Shown here: positions 6,944 to 14,354 of the stretch, one piece after another
Layout of the letters: each line of letters starts with the position of its first letter
How positions within the stretch are numbered: position 1 is the first letter of the stretch
Source of the DNA: JAAYEL01 sp964345835
GTDB lineage: Bacteria; Bacillota; Clostridia; Tissierellales; Peptoniphilaceae
DNA: 21,126 bases
Direction: 5' to 3'
NCBI GenBank assembly: GCA_964345835.1
Contig: CAYFSL010000016.1
Span: forward strand, 1-21,126
Notes under the pieces: generated by a model
What the model saw: only the letters and a program-made list of their open reading frames with translations
Told to the model about the DNA's origin: nothing
The model's database searches: none
Position numbers and translations under genes: made by a program

Positions 6944-8039
6944 AAATTATTTTAAAATCATAAGCAAGCACCTGGGACAAATACTCTTATATTTTGTGAT
7001 CTTTTTAAGTGTAATGCTGATATTTGTTAAAAGTGGAAGCGCTACTAGTGCTGAATACAGGTCAGTTAAGCTAGACCTTGTTGTTTATGACGATAGTAAG
7101 ACGACCCTTTCTAAAGGTCTAGTTAAGTATCTGGACAAAAATTTTTCTATAAAGGATATTCCTGAAAGACTAGTGGAAGATGAGTTATTTTACGGTGGAA
7201 TTCAAGCGGTAATAAGGATCCCTAAATCCTTTGATAAGGACCTAAAAATCTTCTATAAATCATCTCCAAAGAGTACGGCAGGGGAGCTAGTTAAACAAAG
7301 GATAAACTCTTTTATCAATACCCTTGACAGCTATAAGGGATTGAATTTATCAGATGAAGACCGTGTTAAGAACACGCTTGAAGATATGGATAAAAAAGCT
7401 AAAGTATCGATTGCTTCTGAGGTAAGTAAAGACGGAAACTACCACTCTGAAAGCTATTTTAACTTTTTGAACTATGTCATTATGGCTCAACTTATTCTGG
7501 TAATAAGCCTTGTCATGACAACCTATAAAGGGGAAATGATATATAAGAGAAATGCTATTAGCCCCCTTAGTCAAGCAAAGATAAATAGCCAACTTATCGT
7601 GGGCCACCTCCTAATGGGACTTATTGTCTGGGCTAGCTATATGCTTTTATTTATCATATTTTGGCCCAAGGCTATAGGTCTTAAAGCTACTAAATATATG
7701 ATGTTAAATACCCTGATATTTAGCTCGACTGTAGTCACCCTAGCCATGCTTATCTCAAAGCTTGTAACAAGCAGGAATGCCATAAGCGGAATTATGAATG
7801 TCGTAGCCCTTGGAAGCTCCTTCATATCTGGAGCCATGGTCCCTCAAGCCTTTTTGAGTAAGACAACCCTATCTATTAGCAAGTTTTTACCATCATATTA
7901 TTTTATAACTAATAACAACAAGTTAGTGGAAGACCCGGCATTTTCAACTATGTCTACCAATCTTTTGGTCATGTTAGGATTTACTCTCCTATTTGCACTT
8001 GTCTCCCACTATGTTAAGCCTAGACCTATGAAGGCCTAG
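6930..8039 (+). CDS. ABC-2 type permease subunit 2
   Basis: This 369-residue paralogue of the preceding permease has the same plan. It has an N-terminal helix (ILLYFVIFLSVMLIFV, about 18-33), an external domain with LDLVVYDDSKTTLSKGL and IQAVIRIPKSF as in YhgE-like exporters, then five or six C-terminal helices. KRNAISPLSQAK mirrors the RNAIS segment of subunit 1. The ORF overlaps the end of subunit 1 by 14 bases and has a strong AAGGGGG site within that gene, showing translational coupling. Its TAG stop (8037-8039) lies inside the terminator stem that closes the operon. Confidence 0.88.
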   Translation: MIVFKNYFKIISKHLGQILLYFVIFLSVMLIFVKSGSATSAEYRSVKLDLVVYDDSKTTLSKGLVKYLDKNFSIKDIPERLVEDELFYGGIQAVIRIPKSFDKDLKIFYKSSPKSTAGELVKQRINSFINTLDSYKGLNLSDEDRVKNTLEDMDKKAKVSIASEVSKDGNYHSESYFNFLNYVIMAQLILVISLVMTTYKGEMIYKRNAISPLSQAKINSQLIVGHLLMGLIVWASYMLLFIIFWPKAIGLKATKYMMLNTLIFSSTVVTLAMLISKLVTSRNAISGIMNVVALGSSFISGAMVPQAFLSKTTLSISKFLPSYYFITNNNKLVEDPAFSTMSTNLLVMLGFTLLFALVSHYVKPRPMKA

Positions 8040-8046
8040 GCTTTTT
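8016..8046 (+). terminator. Terminator of the ABC exporter operon, overlapping the stop codon
   Basis: AAGCCTAG (8016-8023) pairs with CTAGGCTT (8036-8043), with a 12-base loop, and a T-run follows to 8046. The 5' strand and loop encode the last residues of permease 2, and its stop codon is in the 3' strand, so terminating ribosomes would cover the hairpin. Confidence 0.75.
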
Positions 8047-8070
8047 CATGAATTTAGGGATTTTCATAAA

Positions 8071-8099
8071 TTGAAATATTGTCATTTATTTAATATAAT
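8071..8099 (+). promoter_or_regulatory. Promoter of the metG-tatD-rnmV-ksgA operon
   Basis: TTGAAA (8071-8076), a 17-base spacer and TATAAT (8094-8099) form a strong vegetative promoter. The predicted start near 8106 leaves a leader of about 35 bases, too short for a T-box or SAM riboswitch, so metG here appears not to be leader-regulated. Confidence 0.82.
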
Positions 8100-8140
8100 T
8101 GAGGAGTATACAAAAGACAATGTAGATGAGGAGACGATTT

Positions 8141-10102
8141 ATGAGTAAAAAGCCGTATTATATAACAACACCGATTTATTATCCCAATGGCAACCTCCAT
8201 TTAGGACATACCTATACAACCATAGTCGCAGACTGTTTAAAAAAGTTCAAGACTATCCAAGGATATGATGCCTACCTGGTTACAGGGACAGATGAACACG
8301 GGCAAAAAATCCAAGAATCCGCAGCCAAGGCTGGGAAAAAGCCACTAGAGTTTACCGATGAGATAGTAGCATCAGCCAAGGAACTTTGGAAAAAGCTAGA
8401 GATAAATTACGATGAATTTGTAAGGTCAACAGATCCTGCCCACGAGAAAAATGTACAAGAAATCTTCCAAAAGCTTTATGACAAGGGAGAAATCTACAAG
8501 GGTACCTACAAGGGTTATTATTGTACCCCTTGCGAGTCTTTCTGGACGGAAACCCAGTTAGATGAAAATGGTAACTGCCCGGACTGTAATAGACCGGTTG
8601 AGATGAGGGAAGAAGAATCCTACTTTTTTAGGCTTTCCAAATATACCGACAAGATTAAGCAATACTACGAAGACCACCCGGAATTTTTGCAGCCAGAGTC
8701 AAGTAAAAAAGAGATGCTGACAAACTTTCTAGACAAGGGACTTGAAGACCTGTCAGTTACAAGGAGTAACTTGGACTGGGGGGTAAAGGTTCCCTTTGAC
8801 CAGGGGCATACCATTTATGTGTGGATTGACGCCCTTGCCTGCTATTTGACAGGGATTGGCTATGGGAAGGACGAGGAGAAATTCAACCACTATTGGCCAG
8901 CCTCCCTTCATTTGATGAGTAAGGAAATCGTTAGGTTCCATACGACTATTTGGCCAGCCCTACTTATGGCCCTAGATCTTGACCTGCCAGAGAGGGTGTT
9001 TGCCCATGGATGGATTTTATTTGGCGATGGCAAAATGAGCAAGTCAAAGGGCAATATCGTTTACGCGGAGCCAATAATCGACCTATATGGGATAGATGCT
9101 TTAAAATATTTTGTAATGAGGGAGTTTACATTTGGACAAGATGGGTCTTTCTCTAAGGAGAAATTCTTGCAAAGGGTCAACTCTGACCTGGCAAATGACC
9201 TGGGTAACCTTGTTTCAAGGTCTATTTCCATGGCGGAAAAATATAACGATGGTCTTGTAACCGATTCAAAGGTTTCTGGAGACTTCGATGAAGACCTAAA
9301 GAAAGTTGCAATAAATGCTATTAATGATGTTGAAAAGCACATGGACTCCCTACAATTTTCCAATGCCCTTGAGGCTATCTGGGTCTTGGTAAGGAGGACC
9401 AATAAGTATATTGATGAAACCTGCCCTTGGATATTGGCGAAGGAAGATACCGATAGGCTAGATACCGTCCTTTACAACCTTATCGAGTCAATCAGGATTA
9501 TAGCCCAACTACTAGAGCCCTTTATGACCCACACTTCTGAAGCTATAATGGAGCAATTGGGTATGGATGCTCTTGGCTGGGATAGTGCCAGGGAATTTGG
9601 CCTATATAAGTCTGGAGATAGGGTTAAAAAGACTAAAAACCTATTCCCTAGATTGGACTTGGAGAAAGAGGCTATAAGACTTGAAAAGGCTAATAAGGAG
9701 CTTTTTGATACCCGTATGAAGGCCCTATCTAAGGATGGTGACCAACAAGAAGACCATAAGGAAGCTTCAAAGGCTAAGCCTGAGATAACAATAGATGATT
9801 TTGACAAGATAGAGTTAAAGGTTGGAAAAATTGTTGAAGCTGACAAGCACCCTAAGGCAGATAAGCTATTAGTCTTTAAGGTTAAGGTTGGAGAAGAGCT
9901 TAGGCAAATAGTTTCAGGTATTAAGACCTGGTATGAACCAGAAGACTTACTAGGAAAGAAGGTTGTAGTCCTAACCAACCTTAAGCCTATAAAGCTAAGG
10001 GGGGTCGAATCCCAAGGAATGCTTCTTGCAGCCTCAAAAGCTGACGACTTAAGCCTACTTGGCCTTCTTAACGATTTAGAGGATGGAGCTGATATTTCAT
10101 AA
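8141..10102 (+). CDS. metG: Methionyl-tRNA synthetase (with C-terminal tRNA-binding domain)
   Basis: This 653-residue class I synthetase charges initiator and elongator tRNA-Met. The HIGH motif is HLGH at residues 20-23 and the KMSKS loop is at 298-302. A zinc knuckle has four cysteines, Cys128/Cys131 and Cys146/Cys149. The last ~95 residues form an EMAP/Trbp111-like OB-fold (KIELKVGKIVEADKHPKADKL) that dimerises and binds tRNA, as in B. subtilis and E. coli MetG. I chose the ATG at 8141 because GAGGAG at 8128-8133 is well placed. The in-frame ATG at 8126 has no such site. The stop overlaps the tatD start by one base. Confidence 0.97.
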   Translation: MSKKPYYITTPIYYPNGNLHLGHTYTTIVADCLKKFKTIQGYDAYLVTGTDEHGQKIQESAAKAGKKPLEFTDEIVASAKELWKKLEINYDEFVRSTDPAHEKNVQEIFQKLYDKGEIYKGTYKGYYCTPCESFWTETQLDENGNCPDCNRPVEMREEESYFFRLSKYTDKIKQYYEDHPEFLQPESSKKEMLTNFLDKGLEDLSVTRSNLDWGVKVPFDQGHTIYVWIDALACYLTGIGYGKDEEKFNHYWPASLHLMSKEIVRFHTTIWPALLMALDLDLPERVFAHGWILFGDGKMSKSKGNIVYAEPIIDLYGIDALKYFVMREFTFGQDGSFSKEKFLQRVNSDLANDLGNLVSRSISMAEKYNDGLVTDSKVSGDFDEDLKKVAINAINDVEKHMDSLQFSNALEAIWVLVRRTNKYIDETCPWILAKEDTDRLDTVLYNLIESIRIIAQLLEPFMTHTSEAIMEQLGMDALGWDSAREFGLYKSGDRVKKTKNLFPRLDLEKEAIRLEKANKELFDTRMKALSKDGDQQEDHKEASKAKPEITIDDFDKIELKVGKIVEADKHPKADKLLVFKVKVGEELRQIVSGIKTWYEPEDLLGKKVVVLTNLKPIKLRGVESQGMLLAASKADDLSLLGLLNDLEDGADIS

Positions 10103-10887
10103 TGACAGACTTTATAATAGACTCCCACGCCCACCTAGACGATGAAAGATTTGATGGGGACAGGGAGGAGATAATAAAAAATTTAAGGGATGATAAAATC
10201 CTAGCTGTAATAAACCCCGCCTGTGACCTTAAGACTTCTATGGAAGCAGTTGACCTATCTAAAAAATATGACAATATTTATGCCATGGTGGGAACCCACC
10301 CCCACGAGGCCAAATACTATGACCAAGATACCAGGGAAAGATACAAGAGCTTGGCTAAAGAGGGAAAGGTTGTAGCGGTTGGAGAAATTGGCCTTGACTA
10401 CTATTACGAACACTCTGATAGAGAAACCCAAAAAAGGGTCTTTATCGACCAGATAGGCCTTGCCAAGGAGTTAGGCCTTCCAATAGTTATTCACTCCAGG
10501 GACGCAGTGGAAGATACTTATGAAATCTTAAAAGAGCATGCAAGCGGGATGAAGGTCCTGCTTCACGCTTTTTCAGAGTCTTGGGAGGTCTGCCAAAGGT
10601 ATTTGAAGCTTGGATTTAAAATAGCCTTAGGCGGAGTAATCACATTTAAAAATGCAAGGAAGCTTTTACTTGTCGGGGAAAATATTGATCTGGATAGTCT
10701 TTTACTGGAGACTGACTCCCCATACTTGACACCTACTCCCTTTAGAGGGAAGAGGAATCAACCAGCCTATACCCACTACGTTGCAGACAAGATAGCGGAC
10801 CTTAAGGGGGTTGACCCTAAAGAGGTCAGAAAAGCCTGCCTGGACAATACTATAGAATTTTTTGGACTTGATGGTTTAGATTTATGA
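10102..10887 (+). CDS. tatD: TatD-family metal-dependent DNase
   Basis: This 261-residue TIM-barrel hydrolase has every expected metal ligand: His9 and His11 (SHAHLDD), Glu95 (GEIGLDYY), His131 (IHSRDA), His155 (HAFSES) and Asp205 (ETDSPYLTP). TatD proteins are 3'-5' exonucleases acting on single-stranded DNA or RNA, linked to repair and to quality control of tRNA and D-aminoacyl-tRNA. The start ATG overlaps the metG stop and the TGA stop overlaps the rnmV start (ATGA). The order metG-tatD-rnmV-ksgA is conserved in many Firmicutes (B. subtilis yabD-rnmV-ksgA). Confidence 0.94.
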   Translation: MTDFIIDSHAHLDDERFDGDREEIIKNLRDDKILAVINPACDLKTSMEAVDLSKKYDNIYAMVGTHPHEAKYYDQDTRERYKSLAKEGKVVAVGEIGLDYYYEHSDRETQKRVFIDQIGLAKELGLPIVIHSRDAVEDTYEILKEHASGMKVLLHAFSESWEVCQRYLKLGFKIALGGVITFKNARKLLLVGENIDLDSLLLETDSPYLTPTPFRGKRNQPAYTHYVADKIADLKGVDPKEVRKACLDNTIEFFGLDGLDL

Positions 10888-11444
10888 AAGAATATTCAAT
10901 AAAAGAAGTAATAGTTGTTGAAGGGGTCATGGATATAGTTGCTGTTAAGAGGGCCTACCACGACCGGGTAAATTGTATAGCAACCCATGGGCTTGGAGTC
11001 AAGGATGACTTATTAGAAAGACTTTATGAGATAAATGAAAGGCAGGGGATAATCGTTTTGACGGACCCTGACTACGCTGGTAAGAGGATTAGACAAAAGA
11101 TCAGGGATTACATCCCCTCTGCTAAGCATGCCTATATATCCAGGAGAGAGGGAGCTAAAAACTCCGATATTGGGGTTGAAAATGCAAGTGATGAGGCGAT
11201 TATTGCAGCCATTGAAAGGGCCAAGCCGGAGCTGGAAGAAGCTGTAGATACCTTTACCTATGCAGATATAGTAGAAGAGGGGTTAACAGGCCTTCCCAAT
11301 TCTAAACAAAGAAGGATTGACCTGTGCCAGATCCTCCGCATAGATTATTCAAATGCCAAGCAACTAGTTACCAGACTTAATATATATGGAATAAGCAGGG
11401 AAGAGTTTGACGAAGCTATAAGGAGGCTAAATGAAGAGAGATAG
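10884..11444 (+). CDS. rnmV: Ribonuclease M5 (5S rRNA maturation)
   Basis: This 186-residue TOPRIM nuclease makes the mature ends of 5S rRNA from precursor bound by L18. The TOPRIM glutamate is Glu13 (VVVEGVMD) and the metal-binding pair is Asp61/Asp63 (VLTDPDYAGKRIR). The RNase M5 signature is IGVENASDEAI. The C-terminal ~70 residues (DLCQILRIDYSNAKQLVTRLN) are the RNA-binding extension. It overlaps tatD by four bases and ksgA by fourteen, so the three are translationally coupled. The pairing of RNase M5 with KsgA puts two rRNA-maturation enzymes under one promoter. Confidence 0.95.
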   Translation: MKEYSIKEVIVVEGVMDIVAVKRAYHDRVNCIATHGLGVKDDLLERLYEINERQGIIVLTDPDYAGKRIRQKIRDYIPSAKHAYISRREGAKNSDIGVENASDEAIIAAIERAKPELEEAVDTFTYADIVEEGLTGLPNSKQRRIDLCQILRIDYSNAKQLVTRLNIYGISREEFDEAIRRLNEER

Positions 11445-12285
11445 GTTATATTCACCCAAGGTCATTAGGTCGGTCCTTAATAGGTTCGGCTTTAGCTTTT
11501 CTAAGGGATTAGGACAGAATTTCTTAATCGATGGTAACATAGTTAGGTCAATAAGGGAAAGTGCAGGAGTAACAAAGGATGACTATGTACTAGAGATTGG
11601 ACCAGGCTTTGGCACCCTTACCGAGGAGCTTCTTCTTCATGCCAAGAAGGTGGTTGCCGTTGAGATAGATGAGAGGTTGGTAGAAGTATTAAATTATACC
11701 TTGGAAGGCTTTGATAACTTTAAGCTTATCAATGAAGATATTATGAAGCTTGACCTTGATAGGCTGGTTCAGGAGGAATTCAAGGGCCAACCATTTAAAA
11801 TCCTTGCCAACCTCCCTTATTATATAACGACCCCTATTATTACCAGGTTGATAGAAGAGGATCTTCCCGTAAGCTCCATGACCTTTATGGTCCAAAAGGA
11901 GGTTGCTGATAGGATAGTTGCTAAGCCGGGCAACAAGCAATACGGGTCGATAACAGTATTTATAGACTATTATAGCCATGCAAAGATTGTCTGCAAGGCT
12001 CCTAAGTCCGTTTTCATCCCCCAACCCAAGGTGGATTCTTCAGTAGTCCAATTGGACCTAAAAAAAGATCTGCCAGATGTTGACAGGATTAAGCTTTTTA
12101 AGTTGGTCCATGCAGGCTTTCAGCAAAGGAGGAAGAATATCTTAAATTCTATGACCTCTGACAAAAGTTTAGGCCTTGATAAGAAAGATCTTGAAGAAGT
12201 ATTAGTAGACCTTGAAATAGACCCTAGGGCGAGAGCGGAGACTTTAAGCCTAGATCAATTTATCGAGATAGCCAGGACGGTCTAG
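11431..12285 (+). CDS. ksgA: 16S rRNA dimethyladenosine transferase
   Basis: This 284-residue SAM-dependent methyltransferase dimethylates the two adjacent adenosines in helix 45 near the 16S rRNA 3' end; its loss gives kasugamycin resistance. The N-terminal GQNFLID begins at Gly28. Motif I, the SAM-binding EIGPGFGTLT, begins at Glu55. The catalytic motif IV, NLPYY, is at 127-131. The C-terminal part (VHAGFQQRRKNILNSM, PRARAETLSLDQF) is typical. AAGGAGG at 11420-11426, inside the end of rnmV, supports the start. No convincing terminator follows the stop. Confidence 0.96.
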   Translation: MKRDRLYSPKVIRSVLNRFGFSFSKGLGQNFLIDGNIVRSIRESAGVTKDDYVLEIGPGFGTLTEELLLHAKKVVAVEIDERLVEVLNYTLEGFDNFKLINEDIMKLDLDRLVQEEFKGQPFKILANLPYYITTPIITRLIEEDLPVSSMTFMVQKEVADRIVAKPGNKQYGSITVFIDYYSHAKIVCKAPKSVFIPQPKVDSSVVQLDLKKDLPDVDRIKLFKLVHAGFQQRRKNILNSMTSDKSLGLDKKDLEEVLVDLEIDPRARAETLSLDQFIEIARTV

Positions 12286-12382
12286 AGTTAACTTTTCTAT
12301 CTTATTATGTTTAAGGGACTATATTCTGGGTAAATTATGATAGCAAGCATTTTATAAATTTTTAAATAAAGGAGAAATAATT

Positions 12383-12613
12383 ATGGAAAAAGTACAAGTA
12401 TACTCATCTGATACATGCCCTTACTGTACAGCAGTAAAGAACTACTTAAGCGAAAACAATGTAGAGTTTGTTGAAAAAAACGTTTCAACAGACAGCGAAG
12501 CTAGAAATGAATTAATCCAAAAGGGTTATAGGGGAGTTCCAGTTATAGTTATTGGTGAAGAAGAAGTTGTAGGTTTTGACCAAGCAAAATTAAAAGCCCT
12601 ATTAAACCTATAG
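12383..12613 (+). CDS. Glutaredoxin-like protein (YruB type), copy 1
   Basis: This 76-residue thioredoxin-fold protein has a CPYC active site (Cys12, Cys15; SSDTCPYCTAVK). It also has the cis-proline segment GVPVIVIG and the ending VVGFDQAKLKALL, which resembles the YruB-family/NrdH-like group in anaerobes. It probably reduces protein or small-molecule disulfides in the cytosol. AAAGGAG at 12368-12374 supports the ATG. No clear promoter is visible between ksgA and this gene. An identical gene lies at 13064-13294. Because a 100-N gap and repeated flanks lie between them, the genome may have one copy or two. Confidence 0.93.
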   Translation: MEKVQVYSSDTCPYCTAVKNYLSENNVEFVEKNVSTDSEARNELIQKGYRGVPVIVIGEEEVVGFDQAKLKALLNL

Positions 12614-12677
12614 GATTTTTAAGCACAAATCGATTTAATTAGAGTTAAAGCTAGAATAAATTAATAGAAATTTAAGT

Positions 12678-12749
12678 ATGCAGGTGAAAAAAAGCCGGCT
12701 AACCCGACAGTTATTCTAAAAGTTAGGGGGCTTGCTTGTCTACCTGCAT
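12678..12749 (+). ncRNA. Structured intergenic RNA element upstream of mrp, copy 1
   Basis: An outer stem pairs ATGCAGGT (12678-12685) with ACCTGCAT (12742-12749). Inside it AAGCC (12692-12696) pairs with GGCTT (12729-12733) and CTAAC (12699-12703) with GTTAG (12722-12726), separated by a GG/GG internal loop and closed by an 18-base loop. CTTTTATT follows, then the mrp ribosome binding site GAGGAG at 12758-12763. I do not recognise a known riboswitch class. It could be an attenuator, a terminator with partial read-through, or an RNA processing site. Confidence 0.55.
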
Positions 12750-12768
12750 CTTTTATTGAGGAGAGAAG

Positions 12769-12801
12769 ATGAACGATAAGAGAATAGAAAGAGCCATTTT
12801 T
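12769..12801 (+). pseudogene. 5' fragment of mrp, cut off by the assembly gap
   Basis: The first eleven codons of the Mrp gene (MNDKRIERAIF) are present with their ribosome binding site, then the sequence runs into unknown bases. It matches the start of the complete gene at 13450. It is a fragment produced by the repeat or gap structure, not an independent gene. Confidence 0.85.
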
Positions 12802-12901
12802 NNNNNNNNNNNNNNNNNNNNNNNNNNNNNNNNNNNNNNNNNNNNNNNNNNNNNNNNNNNNNNNNNNNNNNNNNNNNNNNNNNNNNNNNNNNNNNNNNNN
12901 N
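12802..12901. other. Assembly gap of exactly 100 N
   Basis: One hundred N in a row is a common placeholder for a scaffold gap of unknown size. The 55 bases just before the gap (12747-12801) are identical to the 55 just after it (12902-12956), so the two contig ends overlap rather than leaving missing sequence. Confidence 0.98.
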
Positions 12902-12923
12902 CATCTTTTATTGAGGAGAGAAG

Positions 12924-12977
12924 ATGAACGATAAGAGAATAGAAAGAGCCATTTTTATGAACCAACCAACCCTATGA
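12924..12977 (+). pseudogene. Second 5' fragment of mrp with a one-base deletion
   Basis: The mrp start recurs with its ribosome binding site, but the T-run after GCCA has five T instead of six. The frame shifts after codon 11, and translation would stop at TGA (12975-12977) after 17 residues. The mrp-like sequence continues to 12981 (ATGACCAG) and then switches abruptly to the sequence that follows ksgA (CTTATTATG). The junction has no shared bases. Confidence 0.85.
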
Positions 12978-13063
12978 CCAGCTTATTATGTTTAAGGGAC
13001 TATATTCTGGGTAAATTATGATAGCAAGCATTTTATAAATTTTTAAATAAAGGAGAAATAATT

Positions 13064-13294
13064 ATGGAAAAAGTACAAGTATACTCATCTGATACATGCC
13101 CTTACTGTACAGCAGTAAAGAACTACTTAAGCGAAAACAATGTAGAGTTTGTTGAAAAAAACGTTTCAACAGACAGCGAAGCTAGAAATGAATTAATCCA
13201 AAAGGGTTATAGGGGAGTTCCAGTTATAGTTATTGGTGAAGAAGAAGTTGTAGGTTTTGACCAAGCAAAATTAAAAGCCCTATTAAACCTATAG
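13064..13294 (+). CDS. Glutaredoxin-like protein (YruB type), copy 2
   Basis: This is identical in nucleotide and protein sequence to the gene at 12383-12613: 76 residues, CPYC at 12-15, GVPVIVIG cis-proline segment. This copy sits upstream of the complete mrp gene with an unbroken intergenic region, so it is the better supported of the two arrangements on its downstream side. Copy 1 is better supported on its upstream side, next to ksgA. Neighbouring thiol or Fe-S genes (mrp, the DUF1858 protein) suggest a redox or cluster-related role; that is inference. Confidence 0.93.
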   Translation: MEKVQVYSSDTCPYCTAVKNYLSENNVEFVEKNVSTDSEARNELIQKGYRGVPVIVIGEEEVVGFDQAKLKALLNL

Positions 13295-13358
13295 GATTTT
13301 TAAGCACAAATCGATTTAATTAGAGTTAAAGCTAGAATAAATTAATAGAAATTTAAGT

Positions 13359-13430
13359 ATGCAGGTGAAAAAAAGCCGGCTAACCCGACAGTTATTCTAA
13401 AAGTTAGGGGGCTTGCTTGTCTACCTGCAT
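13359..13430 (+). ncRNA. Structured intergenic RNA element upstream of mrp, copy 2
   Basis: This has the same three-tier hairpin as at 12678-12749: the outer 8-bp ATGCAGGT/ACCTGCAT stem and inner AAGCC/GGCTT and CTAAC/GTTAG stems. It sits directly in front of the intact mrp gene, 19 bases before its ATG. The class is unknown. The position, between glutaredoxin and mrp in the same direction, fits a leader or attenuator that sets the ratio of the two products. Confidence 0.55.
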
Positions 13431-13449
13431 CTTTTATTGAGGAGAGAAG

Positions 13450-14241
13450 ATGAACGATAAGAGAATAGAAAGAGCCATTTTTTATGAACCAACCAACCCT
13501 ATGACCAGGGTAAAAAATGTTATCGGTGTAGTTAGTGGAAAGGGAGGAGTGGGAAAGTCCATGGTAACCTCTATGTTAGCATCCGCCATGAATAAGAAGG
13601 GCTATAAGACTGCCATTCTGGACGCCGATATCACTGGACCATCAATCCCAAAGGCTTTTGGTGTTACAGAAAAATTAAAATCTTATAAAGAAGGAACCTA
13701 CCCTTCACTTTCAAAAAATGGGGTAAAGATAGCCTCCATAAACCTGATAATAGACGATGACAGGTCCCCAGTTGTGTGGAGGGGGCCAGTAGTTTCAGGG
13801 GCTATTAAGCAATTTTGGAAGGATATTATCTGGGAAGATGTAGACTACATGTTTGTTGACCTTCCACCAGGAACATCTGATGCAATCCTTACAGTATTTC
13901 AAACTATTCCTTTAAAGGGGATCGTTCTTGTTACTAGCCCTCAAGACCTGGTATCAATGATTGTCGACAAGGCGAAGAATATGGCTGACAAGATGGAGAT
14001 ACCTATAATTGGAATAATAGAAAACTATTCCTACTTTGAGGCTCCAGATACCAAGCACATCTATAAAATATTTGGAGAAAGTAAGGTTGAACAATTAGCA
14101 AAGGAAAGGTCAATAGACCTTCTAGCTCAGATACCTATAAAGCCGGAGATAGCTGAAAAGGTAGATGCGGGTAGGGTTGAAGACCTAGACCAGACATTTC
14201 TTGATAAGGCGGTAGAAAAGATAATAGATTTTGAAGGCTAG
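13450..14241 (+). CDS. Mrp/NBP35/ApbC-family P-loop ATPase lacking cysteines
   Basis: This 263-residue deviant-Walker ATPase has GKGGVGKS at 30-37, ILDADITGPS, RGPVVSGAIKQF and FVDLPPGTSDA, all hallmarks of Mrp proteins that carry Fe-S clusters to apo-enzymes. Family members usually end with SYF.CPxCG, whose two cysteines hold a bridging 4Fe-4S cluster. Here the segment reads ENYSYFEAPDTKHIYKIFGE, so Ala198 and Thr201 sit where the cysteines belong. The translated protein has no cysteine at all. It may still bind and hydrolyse ATP but cannot hold a cluster in the standard way. There is no N-terminal DUF59 domain. GAGGAG at 13439-13444 supports the start. It follows the glutaredoxin and precedes a convergent DUF1858 redox gene. 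Confidence 0.92.
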   Translation: MNDKRIERAIFYEPTNPMTRVKNVIGVVSGKGGVGKSMVTSMLASAMNKKGYKTAILDADITGPSIPKAFGVTEKLKSYKEGTYPSLSKNGVKIASINLIIDDDRSPVVWRGPVVSGAIKQFWKDIIWEDVDYMFVDLPPGTSDAILTVFQTIPLKGIVLVTSPQDLVSMIVDKAKNMADKMEIPIIGIIENYSYFEAPDTKHIYKIFGESKVEQLAKERSIDLLAQIPIKPEIAEKVDAGRVEDLDQTFLDKAVEKIIDFEG

Positions 14242-14354
14242 GCCTGGGCCCAGATACTATAACTTACATCTGATTTGTCTATTAAACCTTATATAGGGGA
14301 ATTCTTAGATTATATCTTTTTAGACAAGTGTAAAAAATTAGCTATGGAAAAGAA

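Larger units (their letters stand above)
12301..12801 (+). repeat. Long direct repeat, copy 1 (glutaredoxin region)
   Basis: This 501-base stretch is the same, base for base by my reading, as 12982-13482 at an offset of 681. It begins 15 bases after the ksgA stop, contains the whole glutaredoxin gene and the structured intergenic element, and ends 33 bases into the mrp reading frame, exactly at the assembly gap. Confidence 0.95.
12982..13482 (+). repeat. Long direct repeat, copy 2 (glutaredoxin region)
   Basis: This is the second copy of the 501-base repeat at 12301-12801, and it continues into the intact mrp gene. If the duplication is real, the repeating unit is about 527 bases (12982-13508). 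Confidence 0.95.

Noticed and set aside
9472..10134. 220-codon minus-strand open frame opposite metG
   Set aside because: It is antisense to the conserved C-terminal part of MetG, has serine/leucine-rich composition typical of a shadow frame, no ribosome binding site and no recognisable motif.
12753..12965. Minus-strand open frame crossing the N gap
   Set aside because: It is open only because the 100 N cannot contain stops; both ends are antisense to the repeated mrp start.
12301..13482. Insertion sequence or mobile element as the cause of the repeat
   Set aside because: There is no transposase, terminal inverted repeat or target duplication; the repeat consists of the local glutaredoxin region only.
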